Source of the DNA: Methylococcales bacterium
Lineage (GTDB): Bacteria; Pseudomonadota; Gammaproteobacteria; Methylococcales; Methylomonadaceae
Assembly (NCBI GenBank): GCA_030949405.1
Contig: JAUZSN010000002.1
Span: 496,001 to 560,000, forward strand
DNA length: 64,000 nucleotides
Reading direction: 5' to 3'
Within the stretch, counting starts at the first letter, position 1, and each line of letters begins with the position of its first letter. Below, piece after piece: positions 45,107 to 55,551 of the stretch. Below the pieces are notes generated by a model, which did no database searches, was not told the DNA's origin, and saw nothing but the letters and a program-made list of their open reading frames with translations. A program made the position numbers and the translations under genes.

Positions 45107-46351
45107 ATGAAAATAATCAAAGACAAAGTTTCTAAACTATCCTTTGTCGCGCTGTTGGCAACACTTTCAGCAGCGATGTTATATACGCCAACAGCTTCGG
45201 CTCACGGTGAAAAGTCGCAGGCCGCTTTTATGCGTATGCGTACGATTCACTGGTTTGACCTTGACTGGTCAAAAGACGAAGTGGCTATTAACGAGACAAT
45301 GACAATTTCAGGTAAATTCCACGTTTTCGCGGGTTGGCCTGAAACAGTTGATAAACCAGAAGTTGCTTTCTTGAACATCGGTATTCCAGGACCTGTATTT
45401 ATACGTGCGGGTTCTTGGATCGGTGGGCAGTTAGTTCCTCGTTCAGTAAGTTTAGAACTAGGTGATACTTATGAATTTAAAGTATTACTAAAAGCTCGTC
45501 GCCCTGGTGACTGGCATGTTCATACGATGATGAACGTTCAAGGTGGTGGTCCAATTATTGGTCCAGGTAAATGGGTAACTATTACTGGATCTATGGGCGA
45601 ATTTGTTAACCCAATCGTAACATTGACTGGCGAAACAATTAACTTAGAAGATTATGCCTTAGATAATATCTATTTCTGGCATGCTTTCTGGTATGCGATT
45701 GGCTTAGCATGGTTGGCATTTTGGGTTAAACGCCCAATGTTTATTCCTCGTAGCCTCGCAATCGTTGATGGCAAAGCTGATACTTTAATTTCAGCTACTG
45801 ATAAGAAAGTTGGTATGGCTTTTGCTTTAGCAACTGTTGTTATTGTTGCAGCGTCTATGGGCTCTACAAATGATAACTACCCTGTAACAACGCCTCTTCA
45901 AGCAGGCTTGATGCGTGGTATTCAGCCTATCGAAATGCCTACACCTACAGTATCTGTTAAAGTTGATGATGCTACTTACCGTGTTCCAGGTCGTGCTATG
46001 CAAATGACTTTGACAATCGTTAATAACGGTGATGTTGCGGTTCAATTAGGCGAATTCATGACAGCTTCTGTACGTTTCTTAGATGCTGGTGTTTATGAAG
46101 ACGAATCAGGTTATCCTGATGACCTATTAGCAGAAGAAGGTTTAACTGTTTCTGATAACAGCCCTCTAGCTCCAGGTGAGACTAGAACTGTTGAAGTAAC
46201 AGCTTCTGATGCTGCATGGGAAGTTTACCGTTTAGCTGACTTGATCTATGATCCAGACAGCCGTTTTGCTGGTTTACTATTCTTCTTTGATGAAGAAGGT
46301 AACCGTCAAATGGTTCAGGTTGACGCACCATTAATCCCATCTTTCATCTAA
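45107..46351 (+). CDS. pmoB: Particulate methane monooxygenase subunit B
   Basis: A 414-residue subunit with two periplasmic cupredoxin domains joined by two membrane helices (about 185-205 and 235-255). A signal peptide ends at T-A-S-A, so the mature chain begins H-G-E-K-S-Q, whose N-terminal His is a copper ligand; the partner pair H-V-H is in G-D-W-H-V-H-T-M-M. These are the residues of the PmoB copper centre in M. capsulatus (His33, His137, His139). The ATG follows an AGGAGG site. Confidence 0.97.
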   Translation: MKIIKDKVSKLSFVALLATLSAAMLYTPTASAHGEKSQAAFMRMRTIHWFDLDWSKDEVAINETMTISGKFHVFAGWPETVDKPEVAFLNIGIPGPVFIRAGSWIGGQLVPRSVSLELGDTYEFKVLLKARRPGDWHVHTMMNVQGGGPIIGPGKWVTITGSMGEFVNPIVTLTGETINLEDYALDNIYFWHAFWYAIGLAWLAFWVKRPMFIPRSLAIVDGKADTLISATDKKVGMAFALATVVIVAASMGSTNDNYPVTTPLQAGLMRGIQPIEMPTPTVSVKVDDATYRVPGRAMQMTLTIVNNGDVAVQLGEFMTASVRFLDAGVYEDESGYPDDLLAEEGLTVSDNSPLAPGETRTVEVTASDAAWEVYRLADLIYDPDSRFAGLLFFFDEEGNRQMVQVDAPLIPSFI

Positions 46352-46392
46352 TGGAAAATATCTAAGGACATTTGTTTTTAGATAGGGATAAG

Positions 46393-46426
46393 CCCTCACT
46401 ATCGTAAGGTAGTGAGGGTTTTTTTT
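46393..46426 (+). terminator. Strong rho-independent terminator of pmoCAB
   Basis: CCCTCACTA (46393-46401) and TAGTGAGGG (46410-46418) form a perfect 9-bp stem with an 8-nt loop followed by eight T (46419-46426), 42 bp after the pmoB stop. Confidence 0.92.
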
Positions 46427-46560
46427 ATGCTGGAAGAGGGAAATGATTAAAATAAAAATATCCATTAGTGAAAACGATGGTTTTTTTATATAATGAAGGA
46501 TTATTCTTTAGATAAAAGAATAATAAATGATTGAAATTTTATAATAAAGAGATTAAAAAT

Positions 46561-46800
46561 ATGGCTAGAGTAACTATTGAAGATTGTTTAGAGCATGTAG
46601 AAAATCGTTTTAAACTGGTTTTATTATCAAGTAAGCGGGCGCGTCAGCTTAGTAAAGGGGCAGAGCCTTTTGTAAAAAGAGGTAAAGATAAAGATACCGT
46701 ACTTGCATTGCGAGAAATTGCTCAAGGCGAAGTCACGGATGATAACATCGCGCTATTACACCAGGTGGGCGAAGTGCATTTATCGGGTATTAATATTTAA
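46561..46800 (+). CDS. rpoZ: RNA polymerase omega subunit
   Basis: A 79-residue subunit that helps assemble RNA polymerase. The start [10 protein letters not shown] and [11 protein letters not shown] are diagnostic. The frame is open from 46531, but the ATG at 46561 gives the conserved N-terminus. It precedes spoT by 15 bp, as in E. coli; gmk, the usual upstream neighbour, is absent because pmoCAB lies there. Confidence 0.94.
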   Translation: MARVTIEDCLEHVENRFKLVLLSSKRARQLSKGAEPFVKRGKDKDTVLALREIAQGEVTDDNIALLHQVGEVHLSGINI

Positions 46801-46815
46801 CGAAACGAGTTTTTT

Positions 46816-48975
46816 ATGCAAATAAGTCTCAAGGATAATAAAATTGAAGAACCCGAATGTAAATTAATTCGGCTTTTAAGTTTAATTTTAGAGCGTTATC
46901 TAGAGCGGCCGCAAATAGATAATGTTGTTGCGGCTTATGATTATGCACGTTTAGCGCATCAGGGACAATTTAGAAAAAGTGGTGAAGCTTATATTTGTCA
47001 CCCCGTTTCAGTCGCTATTTTGTTAGCGGAAATGCAAATGGACATGCATGGCATTATTGCAGCTATTTTACATGATGTTATTGAAGATACCTCCATAACT
47101 AAAGAGGATATTGAAGTAGAATTTGGGCAGCAAGTTGCTGAGTTAGTGGATGGTGTAACGAAGCTAATTAAAATTGATGGTAAGTCGCGTGCCGAAACTC
47201 AAGCAGAAAGTGTGCGTAAAATGTTTTTGGCAATGGCGGTGGACTTACGTGTCATTATGGTAAAGCTTGCAGATCGTTTGCATAATATGCAAACATTAGA
47301 GTCGATGCCCGCAGTTAAAAAACGACGAATTGCCAAAGAAACAATGGATATTTATGTTCCCATTGCGAATCGTTTGAACATGAATGAAATGCGACATCAA
47401 TTGGAGCTATTAAGTTTCAAATCAATGTACCCTTTGCGCCATAAAATTTTAAAACATGCGGTTAAAAAAGCGCGAGGTAATCGTAAAGAGATTATTGAAA
47501 CGATTGAAAATGCCATTAAAAATCGTTTAACGGAAGTTCATTTAGATTGTGATACCCACGGGCGCGAGAAAAATCTTCCCAGTATTTATAAAAAAATGCA
47601 GCGTAAAAAAATATCATTTTCAGATGTTTTTGATGTGTATGCCTTTAGAATTTTTACGGAAGAAGTTGATAGCTGTTATCGTATTTTAGGGGGGGTACAT
47701 GATTTATATAAGCCGATACCTGGACGATTTAAAGATTATATCGCCTTGCCAAAAGCCAACGGTTATCAAGCGTTGCATACAACGCTAAGTGGCCCTTATG
47801 GTGTTGCTATAGAGATTCAAATTAAAACCTATGAAATGCATAAAATATCCGAATCAGGTATTGCGGCACATTGGTTATATAAAGATAAGAGTAATTATAA
47901 TTTTCAAGCGCAAGCCAATGAATGGTTGCGAGAATTACTTGAAATGCAGCAGGCCGCAGGAAACTCTTTAGAGTTTATAGAAAATTTAAAGATAGATTTA
48001 TTTCCACAGGAAATATTTGTATTTACGCCTCAAGGGCAGGTTATAAAGTTACCGCGTGGGGCAACAGTGGTTGATTTTGCTTATGCCGTTCATACCGATA
48101 TTGGAACGCATTGTAATTCGGCCCGTATCGACAAACAATTAGTTTCACTCCAAACGCCCTTAGAAAATGGAATTACCGTTGAAGTGATTACCACGAGTTG
48201 GGCAAGACCGAATGCAACATGGCTTAATTATGTCGTGACTGCAAAAGCGCGATTGGGTATTCGTAATTATTTAAAACATTTTAAGCAACAGGATGCCATT
48301 CAATTAGGACGGCGTTTATTAGAAAAAGAATTACACGATTTAGAGTCGTCATTAGATGAAATTCCTACGGAAAGAATGGAGGAATTATTAACCGTGATGA
48401 AATTAAAGTCGGTGGATGCGCTATTTGAAGACATTGGGCTGGGTAACAAAATGCCTTTTTTAGTGGCGAAACGTATTAAACAGGATGATATTTATGCGGC
48501 TGTAAAATTGGATAATAATGAAGGGAATAAAACGCCGCTCACGATAAAAGGAACAGAAGGAATGGTTGTTGCTTTAGCTAAGTGCTGTCATCCTATTCCA
48601 GGTGATTCTATTGTCGGTTATTTTAACCCAGGTAAGGGGATTGTGGTTCATCATCACGGGTGTCGTAATAGTTATGAGGTTAGAAAAAAACAAACCACAT
48701 GGTTAGACGTTGAATGGTGTGAGGAGGCGGGTGGCGATTTTTCCACGGGAATTCGCTTAGAAGTGATGAATCAGCGAGGGACATTAGCGACCATTTCGGC
48801 TATTATCTCTAAAATGGAATCGAATATTGAAAATGTCAATGTTGCTAATCAGGATGATAAAATTTCAGTTGATTTAATTATGCTCTCGGTAAAAGATCGA
48901 GTGCATTTAGCGGCCATTATGCGGCAACTGAAAAAACTTCCTATTGTTTTAAAATTAACCCGAATTAAAGCGTAA
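46816..48975 (+). CDS. spoT: Bifunctional (p)ppGpp synthetase/hydrolase
   Basis: A 719-residue RelA/SpoT homologue. Domains in order: an HD hydrolase with H-P-V-S-V and I-L-H-D-V-I-E-D-T (about 55-95), a synthetase domain with [14 protein letters not shown] and [19 protein letters not shown] (about 255-320), a TGS domain beginning I-F-V-F-T-P-Q-G, and a C-terminal ACT domain. The intact HD motif means ppGpp hydrolysis is retained. It lies in the rpoZ-spoT-ridA order typical of gammaproteobacteria. Confidence 0.95.
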   Translation: MQISLKDNKIEEPECKLIRLLSLILERYLERPQIDNVVAAYDYARLAHQGQFRKSGEAYICHPVSVAILLAEMQMDMHGIIAAILHDVIEDTSITKEDIEVEFGQQVAELVDGVTKLIKIDGKSRAETQAESVRKMFLAMAVDLRVIMVKLADRLHNMQTLESMPAVKKRRIAKETMDIYVPIANRLNMNEMRHQLELLSFKSMYPLRHKILKHAVKKARGNRKEIIETIENAIKNRLTEVHLDCDTHGREKNLPSIYKKMQRKKISFSDVFDVYAFRIFTEEVDSCYRILGGVHDLYKPIPGRFKDYIALPKANGYQALHTTLSGPYGVAIEIQIKTYEMHKISESGIAAHWLYKDKSNYNFQAQANEWLRELLEMQQAAGNSLEFIENLKIDLFPQEIFVFTPQGQVIKLPRGATVVDFAYAVHTDIGTHCNSARIDKQLVSLQTPLENGITVEVITTSWARPNATWLNYVVTAKARLGIRNYLKHFKQQDAIQLGRRLLEKELHDLESSLDEIPTERMEELLTVMKLKSVDALFEDIGLGNKMPFLVAKRIKQDDIYAAVKLDNNEGNKTPLTIKGTEGMVVALAKCCHPIPGDSIVGYFNPGKGIVVHHHGCRNSYEVRKKQTTWLDVEWCEEAGGDFSTGIRLEVMNQRGTLATISAIISKMESNIENVNVANQDDKISVDLIMLSVKDRVHLAAIMRQLKKLPIVLKLTRIKA

Positions 48976-48976
48976 A

Positions 48977-49378
48977 ATGAAAAAAGAAATTATTCAGACA
49001 ACAGCGGCTCCACAGGCAATAGGCTCTTATTCACAAGCCGTGCGAGTAGATAATACCGTTTACTTATCAGGACAAATTCCCTTAGTGCCAGCAACAATGG
49101 AGCTTGTTCAAGGTGATATTTCTACACATATTCAGCAGGTATTTGATAATTTAATGGCAGTTGCTCAGGCGGCTAATGGGGATTTAAGCAATATTGTTAA
49201 GTTAACCATTTTTTTAACGGATTTATCGCATTTTCCGATGGTCAATGAAATTATGGAACGCTATTTTGATAAGCCTTATCCTGCAAGAGCGGTTATTGGG
49301 GTTGCTGCACTCCCTAAAGGGGTTGAAGTCGAAATGGATGCGGTGATGGTTTTAAATAATGAAGACTATAGTTATTAA
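48977..49378 (+). CDS. ridA: Reactive intermediate/imine deaminase RidA
   Basis: A 133-residue trimeric YjgF/UK114 enzyme that hydrolyses reactive 2-aminoacrylate and other enamines. It contains [17 protein letters not shown] and the catalytic Arg in [18 protein letters not shown]. It begins 1 bp after the spoT stop, hence is co-transcribed and probably translationally coupled. Confidence 0.94.
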   Translation: MKKEIIQTTAAPQAIGSYSQAVRVDNTVYLSGQIPLVPATMELVQGDISTHIQQVFDNLMAVAQAANGDLSNIVKLTIFLTDLSHFPMVNEIMERYFDKPYPARAVIGVAALPKGVEVEMDAVMVLNNEDYSY

Positions 49379-49429
49379 CGCCTCTTTTTTTGCCTACGGT
49401 TCCCTTTGTGTTCTGCTTAACTGATTCTC

Positions 49430-52400
49430 ATGCTCAATCAAAATTATTCTATTTTTTCGCCTAAAATTCCTCATAAACCAAAACTACCCGTTGTTTGGTC
49501 AGGATTAAAAGGATGCAGTGATGCGTTAGCGTTAGCGTCCGCGATTAAAAATGAAAATCGTTTATTTATTATTATTACGGTCGATACTCAGACTGCCTTA
49601 CGATTAGAACATGAGTTAGCTTTTTTTTTAGACGATGAATACCCGATTTTAAAATTTCCTGACTGGGAAACGTTACCGTATGATGTCTTTTCTCCGTTAC
49701 CTGAAATTATTTCAGAACGATTAAAAACCTTAGCGTTATTATCGCAAACTAAGCGTGGCGCGGTTGTTATTTCATTAGCGACGTTAATGCACCGTTTAGC
49801 CCCAAGAGAGCATGTTCTTGCTCATAGCTTTGTCTTGGCGGTGGGTGGAACGTTTAACTTAGAATTAAACCGTCGAAAGCTTGAAAGTGTCGGTTATCAA
49901 TGTGTCTCCCAAGTTTATCAACATGCTGAATTTGCGGTACGTGGATCCATTGTTGATTTATTTCCGATGGGCAGCTCTAAACCTTATCGGATCGAATTAT
50001 TTGATGATGAAATTGAATCAATACGAACCTTTGATGTTGAAACTCAAATGTCACTTGAAAAGGTGGCGCGTATTGAATTATTTCCTGCACGTGAATTTCC
50101 TTTAACCGATGAATCAATAAAACTCTTTCGTCAACAATTTAGGCAGAAATTTCCAAAAACATCTGCATCAAATAGTTTATACGTTGATGTGAGTAAGGGG
50201 ATTATGCCCAGTGGAATCGAGTATTATTTACCCTTATTTGTGAATCATACCGAGTCCTTATTTGATTATTTACCTGAGAGTAGTGTTTTAGTTTTACCCG
50301 CTGAATTTGAAGCGATTGCTACCCATTTTTATGACGAGGCACAGGTTCGTTTTGAACAACGAAAATATGATCTTGAACGCCCGATTCTTAACCCAGAACA
50401 CTTATTTTTAGAAACAGCGATTTTTTTAGAGCGTATTAATGTTTTTAAACGTATTATTTTAAGTAATGAGCTTGAAAATGAAGGGATTAGTTTTAGTGGT
50501 GATAATTTACCTGATTTGATGATTGATGGTCGGTTAAAGCAGCCTGCGGAGCGGTTGCAAAATTTTATTAAAAATTTTGATGGAAAAACGTTATTAATTG
50601 CGGAAACTGCGGGGCATAGAGAAGCCTTAATCGAGAAACTTACGCACTATCGGTTCCGTTTTAAACAAGTAAAAAACTGGGCGCAATTTTTAGAGTCAGA
50701 ACATCCCGTAAGTTTATTGGTTGCCCCTTTATATTTAGGCCTTTATTTACAAAACCCAGCGATTGCGATTATTCCTGAAAATAAATTATCAGGCGAAAAA
50801 ATCCAGCAGCGAAAACGGCGGAAGTCTGCGGTTAAAGAGCTGGAAAATATGGTTAATAACCTGAATGAATTAACCCTGAGTGATCCCGTTGTCCATAGGG
50901 AGCATGGGGTGGGTCGTTATTTGGGTTTACAGATATTAACGGTGGGTGGCGTTAAGGCTGAATTTTTAAGCCTTGAGTATGCAAAAGGTGACAAAATTTA
51001 TGTTCCCGTTACCTCATTAAATTTAATTGGTCGTTATACAGGGATGGGTGCAGAAACCGCGCCTTTGCATAAATTAGGGGCCGATCAATGGACGAAAGCA
51101 AAACAAAAAGCGATTGCTCGCGTACGGGATGTGGCCGCAGAGTTATTGGATATTCATGCCCAACGCGCCTTAAAATCAGGACATGCATTTAAAATTGATG
51201 CAGATGAGTATTTATCCTTTTCGGAAGCCTTTCCTTTTGAAGAAACGCCCGATCAACAAACAGCCATTGAAACTATTTTAGAGGATATGCAAAATGCTCA
51301 ACCGATGGATCGGGTGGTTTGTGGGGATGTAGGGTTTGGTAAAACAGAAGTTGCGATGCGGGCGGCTTTTATTGCGGTACAAAGTGGGAAACAAGTCGCG
51401 GTCTTAGTCCCAACGACCTTATTAGCGCAGCAACATTTTCAAAATTTTCGTGACCGTTTTGCGGATTGGCCGATACGGGTTGAAGTGGCCTCGCGTTTTG
51501 TGACCGCTAAACAACAAAAAAAAGTGAAGGATGAATTAGCGATAGGGACCGTTGATATTATTATTGGCACGCATAAATTACTTTTAAAAACGATTAAATA
51601 CAAGCAATTAGGCTTAGTCATTATTGATGAGGAGCATCGATTTGGTGTTCGTCAAAAAGAACATTTTAAAAAATTAAGAAGTGAATTAGATTTATTAACA
51701 TTAACCGCCACCCCTATTCCACGTACTTTAAATATGGCGATGTCAGGGTTGCGTAATATTTCAATTATTGCCACGCCGCCGCCTAATCGTCATCCGATTA
51801 AAACCTTTATTAGTGAATGGGTTGATGCTCAAATAAAAGAAGCCTGCCAGCGAGAAATTAAACGCGGAGGGCAGGTTTTCTTTTTGCATAATAACGTTAA
51901 AACCATGGAAAAAATGGCGTTAACATTGGAAGCATTAATTCCAGAAGCGCGCATCGAAATTGCACACGGGCAAATGCCTGAGCGAAAATTAGAACGGATT
52001 ATGCTGGATTTTTATCATCAGCGTTTTAATTTATTATTGAGTACGACAATTATTGAAAGTGGCATTGATTTACCAACGGCGAATACCATTATTATTAACC
52101 GCGCGGATAAATTAGGGTTGGCACAATTACATCAATTACGGGGAAGAGTCGGACGCTCTCATCATCGTGCGTATGCGTATTTTGTTGTTCCGTCTAAAAG
52201 TTTGATGACTAAAGATGCCATAAAACGCTTAGAAGCGGTTGAAGCATCTGGGGATTTAGGGGCGGGCTTTATGTTGTCCTCTCATGATTTAGAAATCCGT
52301 GGGGCGGGTGAGTTATTAGGCGATGGACAAAGTGGTCAAATTCAAGAGGTTGGATTTTCACTGTATACTGAATTATTAGAAAAAGCGGTCAGTGCTTTAA

Positions 52401-52900
52401 AATCAGGTCATCAACCTGAACTCGAACTTTCTTTAGACACGGGGGTTGAAGTTAATTTACACGTTCCCGCGTTAATTCCTGATGATTATTTGCCTGATAT
52501 TCATGCGCGATTAGTTTTATATAAACGAATTGCAAGTATGGAAACACACGCAGAATTACAGGCGTTAAAAATTGAAATAATCGACCGATTTGGCCTGTTT
52601 TCGGAGGCTGTAAAAGCCTTGTTTTTTGTCAGTGAAATTAAACAACGCGCTAAGGCATTGAATTTGAAAAAAATTGAATTTAATAGTGACGGCGGGCGGT
52701 TTGTTTTTAGTAAAAAAACGACGATTAATAGCGAACAATTAATTATATTAGTGCAAACACAGGCGACATGCTATCAGTTGAAAGGGATGGAGCAGTTAAA
52801 AATAATGAAAAAACTTACCGATCTGGAAGAAAAGGTTCTCTTTATTAAGCAACTTTTAAAACAGCTTAGCCCGATAAGGGATGAAGTATCCAAAACTTAG
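49430..52900 (+). CDS. mfd: Transcription-repair coupling factor Mfd
   Basis: A 1156-residue ATP-dependent translocase that removes stalled RNA polymerase and recruits UvrA. Visible parts: UvrB-like N-terminal module, the RNAP-interacting CarD-like domain at V-H-R-E-H-G-V-G-R-Y-L-G, helicase motif I G-D-V-G-F-G-K-T-E-V-A, D-E-E-H-R-F-G-V, T-A-T-P-I-P-R-T-L, and the TRG region Q-L-H-Q-L-R-G-R-V-G-R-S, followed by a C-terminal UvrA-masking domain. The length equals E. coli Mfd (1148). Confidence 0.97.
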   Translation: MLNQNYSIFSPKIPHKPKLPVVWSGLKGCSDALALASAIKNENRLFIIITVDTQTALRLEHELAFFLDDEYPILKFPDWETLPYDVFSPLPEIISERLKTLALLSQTKRGAVVISLATLMHRLAPREHVLAHSFVLAVGGTFNLELNRRKLESVGYQCVSQVYQHAEFAVRGSIVDLFPMGSSKPYRIELFDDEIESIRTFDVETQMSLEKVARIELFPAREFPLTDESIKLFRQQFRQKFPKTSASNSLYVDVSKGIMPSGIEYYLPLFVNHTESLFDYLPESSVLVLPAEFEAIATHFYDEAQVRFEQRKYDLERPILNPEHLFLETAIFLERINVFKRIILSNELENEGISFSGDNLPDLMIDGRLKQPAERLQNFIKNFDGKTLLIAETAGHREALIEKLTHYRFRFKQVKNWAQFLESEHPVSLLVAPLYLGLYLQNPAIAIIPENKLSGEKIQQRKRRKSAVKELENMVNNLNELTLSDPVVHREHGVGRYLGLQILTVGGVKAEFLSLEYAKGDKIYVPVTSLNLIGRYTGMGAETAPLHKLGADQWTKAKQKAIARVRDVAAELLDIHAQRALKSGHAFKIDADEYLSFSEAFPFEETPDQQTAIETILEDMQNAQPMDRVVCGDVGFGKTEVAMRAAFIAVQSGKQVAVLVPTTLLAQQHFQNFRDRFADWPIRVEVASRFVTAKQQKKVKDELAIGTVDIIIGTHKLLLKTIKYKQLGLVIIDEEHRFGVRQKEHFKKLRSELDLLTLTATPIPRTLNMAMSGLRNISIIATPPPNRHPIKTFISEWVDAQIKEACQREIKRGGQVFFLHNNVKTMEKMALTLEALIPEARIEIAHGQMPERKLERIMLDFYHQRFNLLLSTTIIESGIDLPTANTIIINRADKLGLAQLHQLRGRVGRSHHRAYAYFVVPSKSLMTKDAIKRLEAVEASGDLGAGFMLSSHDLEIRGAGELLGDGQSGQIQEVGFSLYTELLEKAVSALKSGHQPELELSLDTGVEVNLHVPALIPDDYLPDIHARLVLYKRIASMETHAELQALKIEIIDRFGLFSEAVKALFFVSEIKQRAKALNLKKIEFNSDGGRFVFSKKTTINSEQLIILVQTQATCYQLKGMEQLKIMKKLTDLEEKVLFIKQLLKQLSPIRDEVSKT

Positions 52901-53023
52901 CGGCGTAAGAGGGAGTTGGTCGTTTAAAGCGAATTATTTTTTGGAATGTTATTTAATTTTACGTTCCTAACGTAACCCATATATTTGAGTCGTGGACTTA
53001 TTATTTTTAGGAGTAACAGAAAG

Positions 53024-54172
53024 TTGAAATTGAAGAGTTATCAAACGGTTGATAGAGAGCAATTAGCAAAAGATTTAGATGAAATTCATCGTGATATTTT
53101 GGCGCGTGTGGGTGAAAATGATTTTAAACATTTAAAAAAAATGGAACGCTGGGGGCGTATTTGTTCAATACTGGGTTATGGCACCGCATGGATTTTTCCT
53201 AATCCATTTTCGGCCTTATTAATAAGCCAAGGAAGTTTTACCCGCTGGACACAAATGACGCACCCGATTATTCATAAAGGTTATGATAAAATCTCTAAAA
53301 TCCCTGATAGCTATACCAGTAAAAAATTTGCACAAGGGTGGCGACGTTTTTTGGATTGGCCCGATTGGATTACTCCCGAAGGTTGGCATCAAGAACATGA
53401 TATTTTACATCATTATAATTTAGGTGAAAAAATTGACCCCGATCATTTACAACATAATTTAAAATGGTTGCGTGAATCAAACATACCGATGAGTTTACGG
53501 TTTGTCATTATTGGGTTATTTACCACGATTTGGAAGGTACTTTATTATGCCCCAAGAGCGCATAAAGAATTACACCTGAGTCGGGCAAGACAAAAAAGAG
53601 AAACCATTCCTAAAATGACGCGTATAGGCGCATGGAGCTTATTTACCCAACAGGGACGAGCCTTATGGTCACAGAGTATTCTTCCTTATGTGACGTTTCG
53701 ATTTGTATTTTTACCGTTATTATTTTTACCGTTTAGCTCCTTTGCCGCCATGAGTGTGTTATTAACCTCGGTTTTAGCTGAAATTTTTACCAACATGCAC
53801 GCCTTTTTAGTCATTATTCCTAATCATGCGGGGGATGATGTGATGATGTTTGATGAACGGGGCAAAGGCAAGGGAGAATTTTATTTGAGACAAATACTAG
53901 GTTCGGTTAATTATCCGACAGGATCGGATGCGAATGACTTCTTTTATGGATGGTTGAATTATCAAGTTGAGCATCATTTATGGCCTGACATCCCTTTAAA
54001 TCAATACCAATATGCACAACCTAAAGTCGTTGAAGTGTGTAAAAAACATGGGATTCCCTATTGTCAGGATTTGGTTTTTAAACGCTTATTTAAAGCGATT
54101 GATATTATGGTGGGACGAACATCAATGATTACCGCCCATCCAACGATAAAAGATCCGAGTATTGTTAAATAA
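53024..54172 (+). CDS. Membrane fatty-acid desaturase family protein
   Basis: A protein of 382 residues from a TTG at 53024, chosen because AGGAG lies 10 nt upstream; the frame is open to a TTG at 52985. Histidine clusters typical of membrane di-iron desaturases are visible as W-H-Q-E-H-D-I-L-H-H-Y near the N-terminal third and Y-Q-V-E-H-H-L-W-P-D near the C-terminus; P-N-H-A-G-D-D may supply further ligands. Two hydrophobic double-helix regions flank them. The product would introduce a double bond in membrane lipid acyl chains, complementing the FabA/FabB route. The exact substrate and position are unknown. Confidence 0.75.
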   Translation: MKLKSYQTVDREQLAKDLDEIHRDILARVGENDFKHLKKMERWGRICSILGYGTAWIFPNPFSALLISQGSFTRWTQMTHPIIHKGYDKISKIPDSYTSKKFAQGWRRFLDWPDWITPEGWHQEHDILHHYNLGEKIDPDHLQHNLKWLRESNIPMSLRFVIIGLFTTIWKVLYYAPRAHKELHLSRARQKRETIPKMTRIGAWSLFTQQGRALWSQSILPYVTFRFVFLPLLFLPFSSFAAMSVLLTSVLAEIFTNMHAFLVIIPNHAGDDVMMFDERGKGKGEFYLRQILGSVNYPTGSDANDFFYGWLNYQVEHHLWPDIPLNQYQYAQPKVVEVCKKHGIPYCQDLVFKRLFKAIDIMVGRTSMITAHPTIKDPSIVK

Positions 54173-54270
54173 AATGATGGGTATTACTGGTCTTAGCTAA
54201 TCTATAAAAAAGTTTGGAATATAAAACATGTTTTGTACGCCAGACTTTTAGTCTAATCTTACGTTTTATT

Positions 54271-54292
54271 GAGATGCGAAACATCGTATCTC
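54271..54292. repeat. Degenerate GAGAT palindrome related to the GAGAC repeat family
   Basis: GAGATGCGA (54271-54279) and TCGTATCTC (54284-54292) pair with a single G/T wobble around a 4-nt loop. Arm sequence and size resemble the perfect palindrome at 26587-26612 and the hairpin at 9320-9345. Confidence 0.5.
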
Positions 54293-54457
54293 TATGAGAC
54301 TGTGTTAATCCTATATTGATAAACGGGCTATTTGTTGAAAAATAAGTGTCTTTTTAAATTCCTCAAAAAATTATGAGTAAAGAGCTTGAAGTTTCTAACT
54401 TAAATTAGCTTTGAAATCAATAAAATATAAACAATGATAACGCCATTTAAGCGAACG

Positions 54458-54480
54458 AGCCTAAAATTAGGCTGTATAAT
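54458..54480 (+). promoter_or_regulatory. Candidate mcl-mtkAB promoter with overlapping operator-like repeat
   Basis: A consensus TATAAT (54475-54480) preceded directly by TG lies 83 bp upstream of the mcl ATG. The perfect inverted repeat AGCCTA-AAAT-TAGGCT (54458-54473) occupies the spacer where RNA polymerase binds, and the -35 hexamer is poor. This is what one expects of an activator- or repressor-controlled promoter. Confidence 0.5.
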
Positions 54481-54563
54481 GGTGGGTTTTTTCAATTCTT
54501 AAATTAACCCTAAATTTAAAGAATATCCTTCATTATTAAATTACATAACAGAAGAAAGCAATT

Positions 54564-55514
54564 ATGAGTCATACTTTATATGAAGCTAATGCACAGCGTG
54601 TGCAACGTTGTGAGCTTGCCGTACCGGGTTCTAACCCTTCAATGTTCGAAAAAGCCCTTACAAGTGGTGTCGATTTTATTTTCTTAGATTTAGAGGATGC
54701 GGTCGCCCCTGATGATAAATTACAAGCCCGTAAAAATGTCATCGAAGCCATTAATGATTTAGATTGGGAAGGCCATGGGGTTACGATCTCAGTGCGTATC
54801 AATGGCTTAGATACGCAGTATATGGTAAGAGATGTGGTTAATTTAGTCGAGCAATGTGGTGATAAATTAAAAACCATCTTAATTCCTAAAGTCGGCGTTT
54901 ATGCGGATGTTTATATGGTTGAAGCGATGCTTAATCAACTTGAAATGCAGCAAGGTTTGAAAAACCGTATTGGTATTGAGGCCTTAATTGAAACGGCATT
55001 GGGTATGGCGAATGTTGAAGATATTGCTAAACAAGGGGCTTTGGGCGGACGTTTGGAAGCTCTGCATTTTGGTGTAGCGGATTATGCGGCGAGTAATCGG
55101 GCTAGAACCACTAATATTGGAGGCTTAAACCCTGATTATCCAGGCGATCAATGGCATTTTGCCATTAGTCGAATGACGGTTGCGTGTCGTGCGTATGGTT
55201 TACGTCCGATTGATGGCCCTTTTGGGGATATTAAAGATCCTGACGGTTATAAAGACGCGGCAAGACGTGCTGCTGCCTTAGGCTGTGAAGGAAAATGGGC
55301 GATTCATCCTTCGCAAGTTGCTTTAGCGAATGAAGTTTTTACGCCACCGAAAGCTGAAATAGAAAAAGCTCATCGTATTTTAGAGGCACTGAAAGAAGCG
55401 GCGGAACAAGGTAAAGGGGCGGCGGCATTAGACGGGCGTTTAATTGATGCGGCTTCTGAAAAAATGGCGAGTAATTTAGTTAAAACAGCCGAAGCGATTG
55501 CAGCTAAGCAATAA
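54564..55514 (+). CDS. mcl: L-malyl-CoA lyase
   Basis: A 316-residue CitE/HpcH-fold lyase that cleaves malyl-CoA into acetyl-CoA and glyoxylate in the serine cycle. Seen: R-C-E-L-A-V-P-G-S-N, F-L-D-L-E-D-A-V-A-P-D-D-K, I-P-K-V-G, G-I-E-A-L-I-E-T-A, D-G-P-F-G-D-I-K-D-P-D-G-Y and K-W-A-I-H-P-S-Q-V. These residues and the length match the methylotroph Mcl/MclA group. It heads mcl-mtkA-mtkB, so malate activation and cleavage are encoded together. Confidence 0.93.
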   Translation: MSHTLYEANAQRVQRCELAVPGSNPSMFEKALTSGVDFIFLDLEDAVAPDDKLQARKNVIEAINDLDWEGHGVTISVRINGLDTQYMVRDVVNLVEQCGDKLKTILIPKVGVYADVYMVEAMLNQLEMQQGLKNRIGIEALIETALGMANVEDIAKQGALGGRLEALHFGVADYAASNRARTTNIGGLNPDYPGDQWHFAISRMTVACRAYGLRPIDGPFGDIKDPDGYKDAARRAAALGCEGKWAIHPSQVALANEVFTPPKAEIEKAHRILEALKEAAEQGKGAAALDGRLIDAASEKMASNLVKTAEAIAAKQ

Positions 55515-55551
55515 TTAATCGCTATTTTTTATTTAGATAAAGAGAGATGCT

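Larger units (their letters stand above)
54173..54563. other. 391-bp intergenic region upstream of mcl
   Basis: There is no coding frame of note. It contains a small hairpin AGACT-TTT-AGTCT (54242-54254), an imperfect palindrome of the GAGAC/GAGAT family (54271-54292) and a candidate mcl promoter with an overlapping inverted repeat (54458-54480). Confidence 0.5.
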
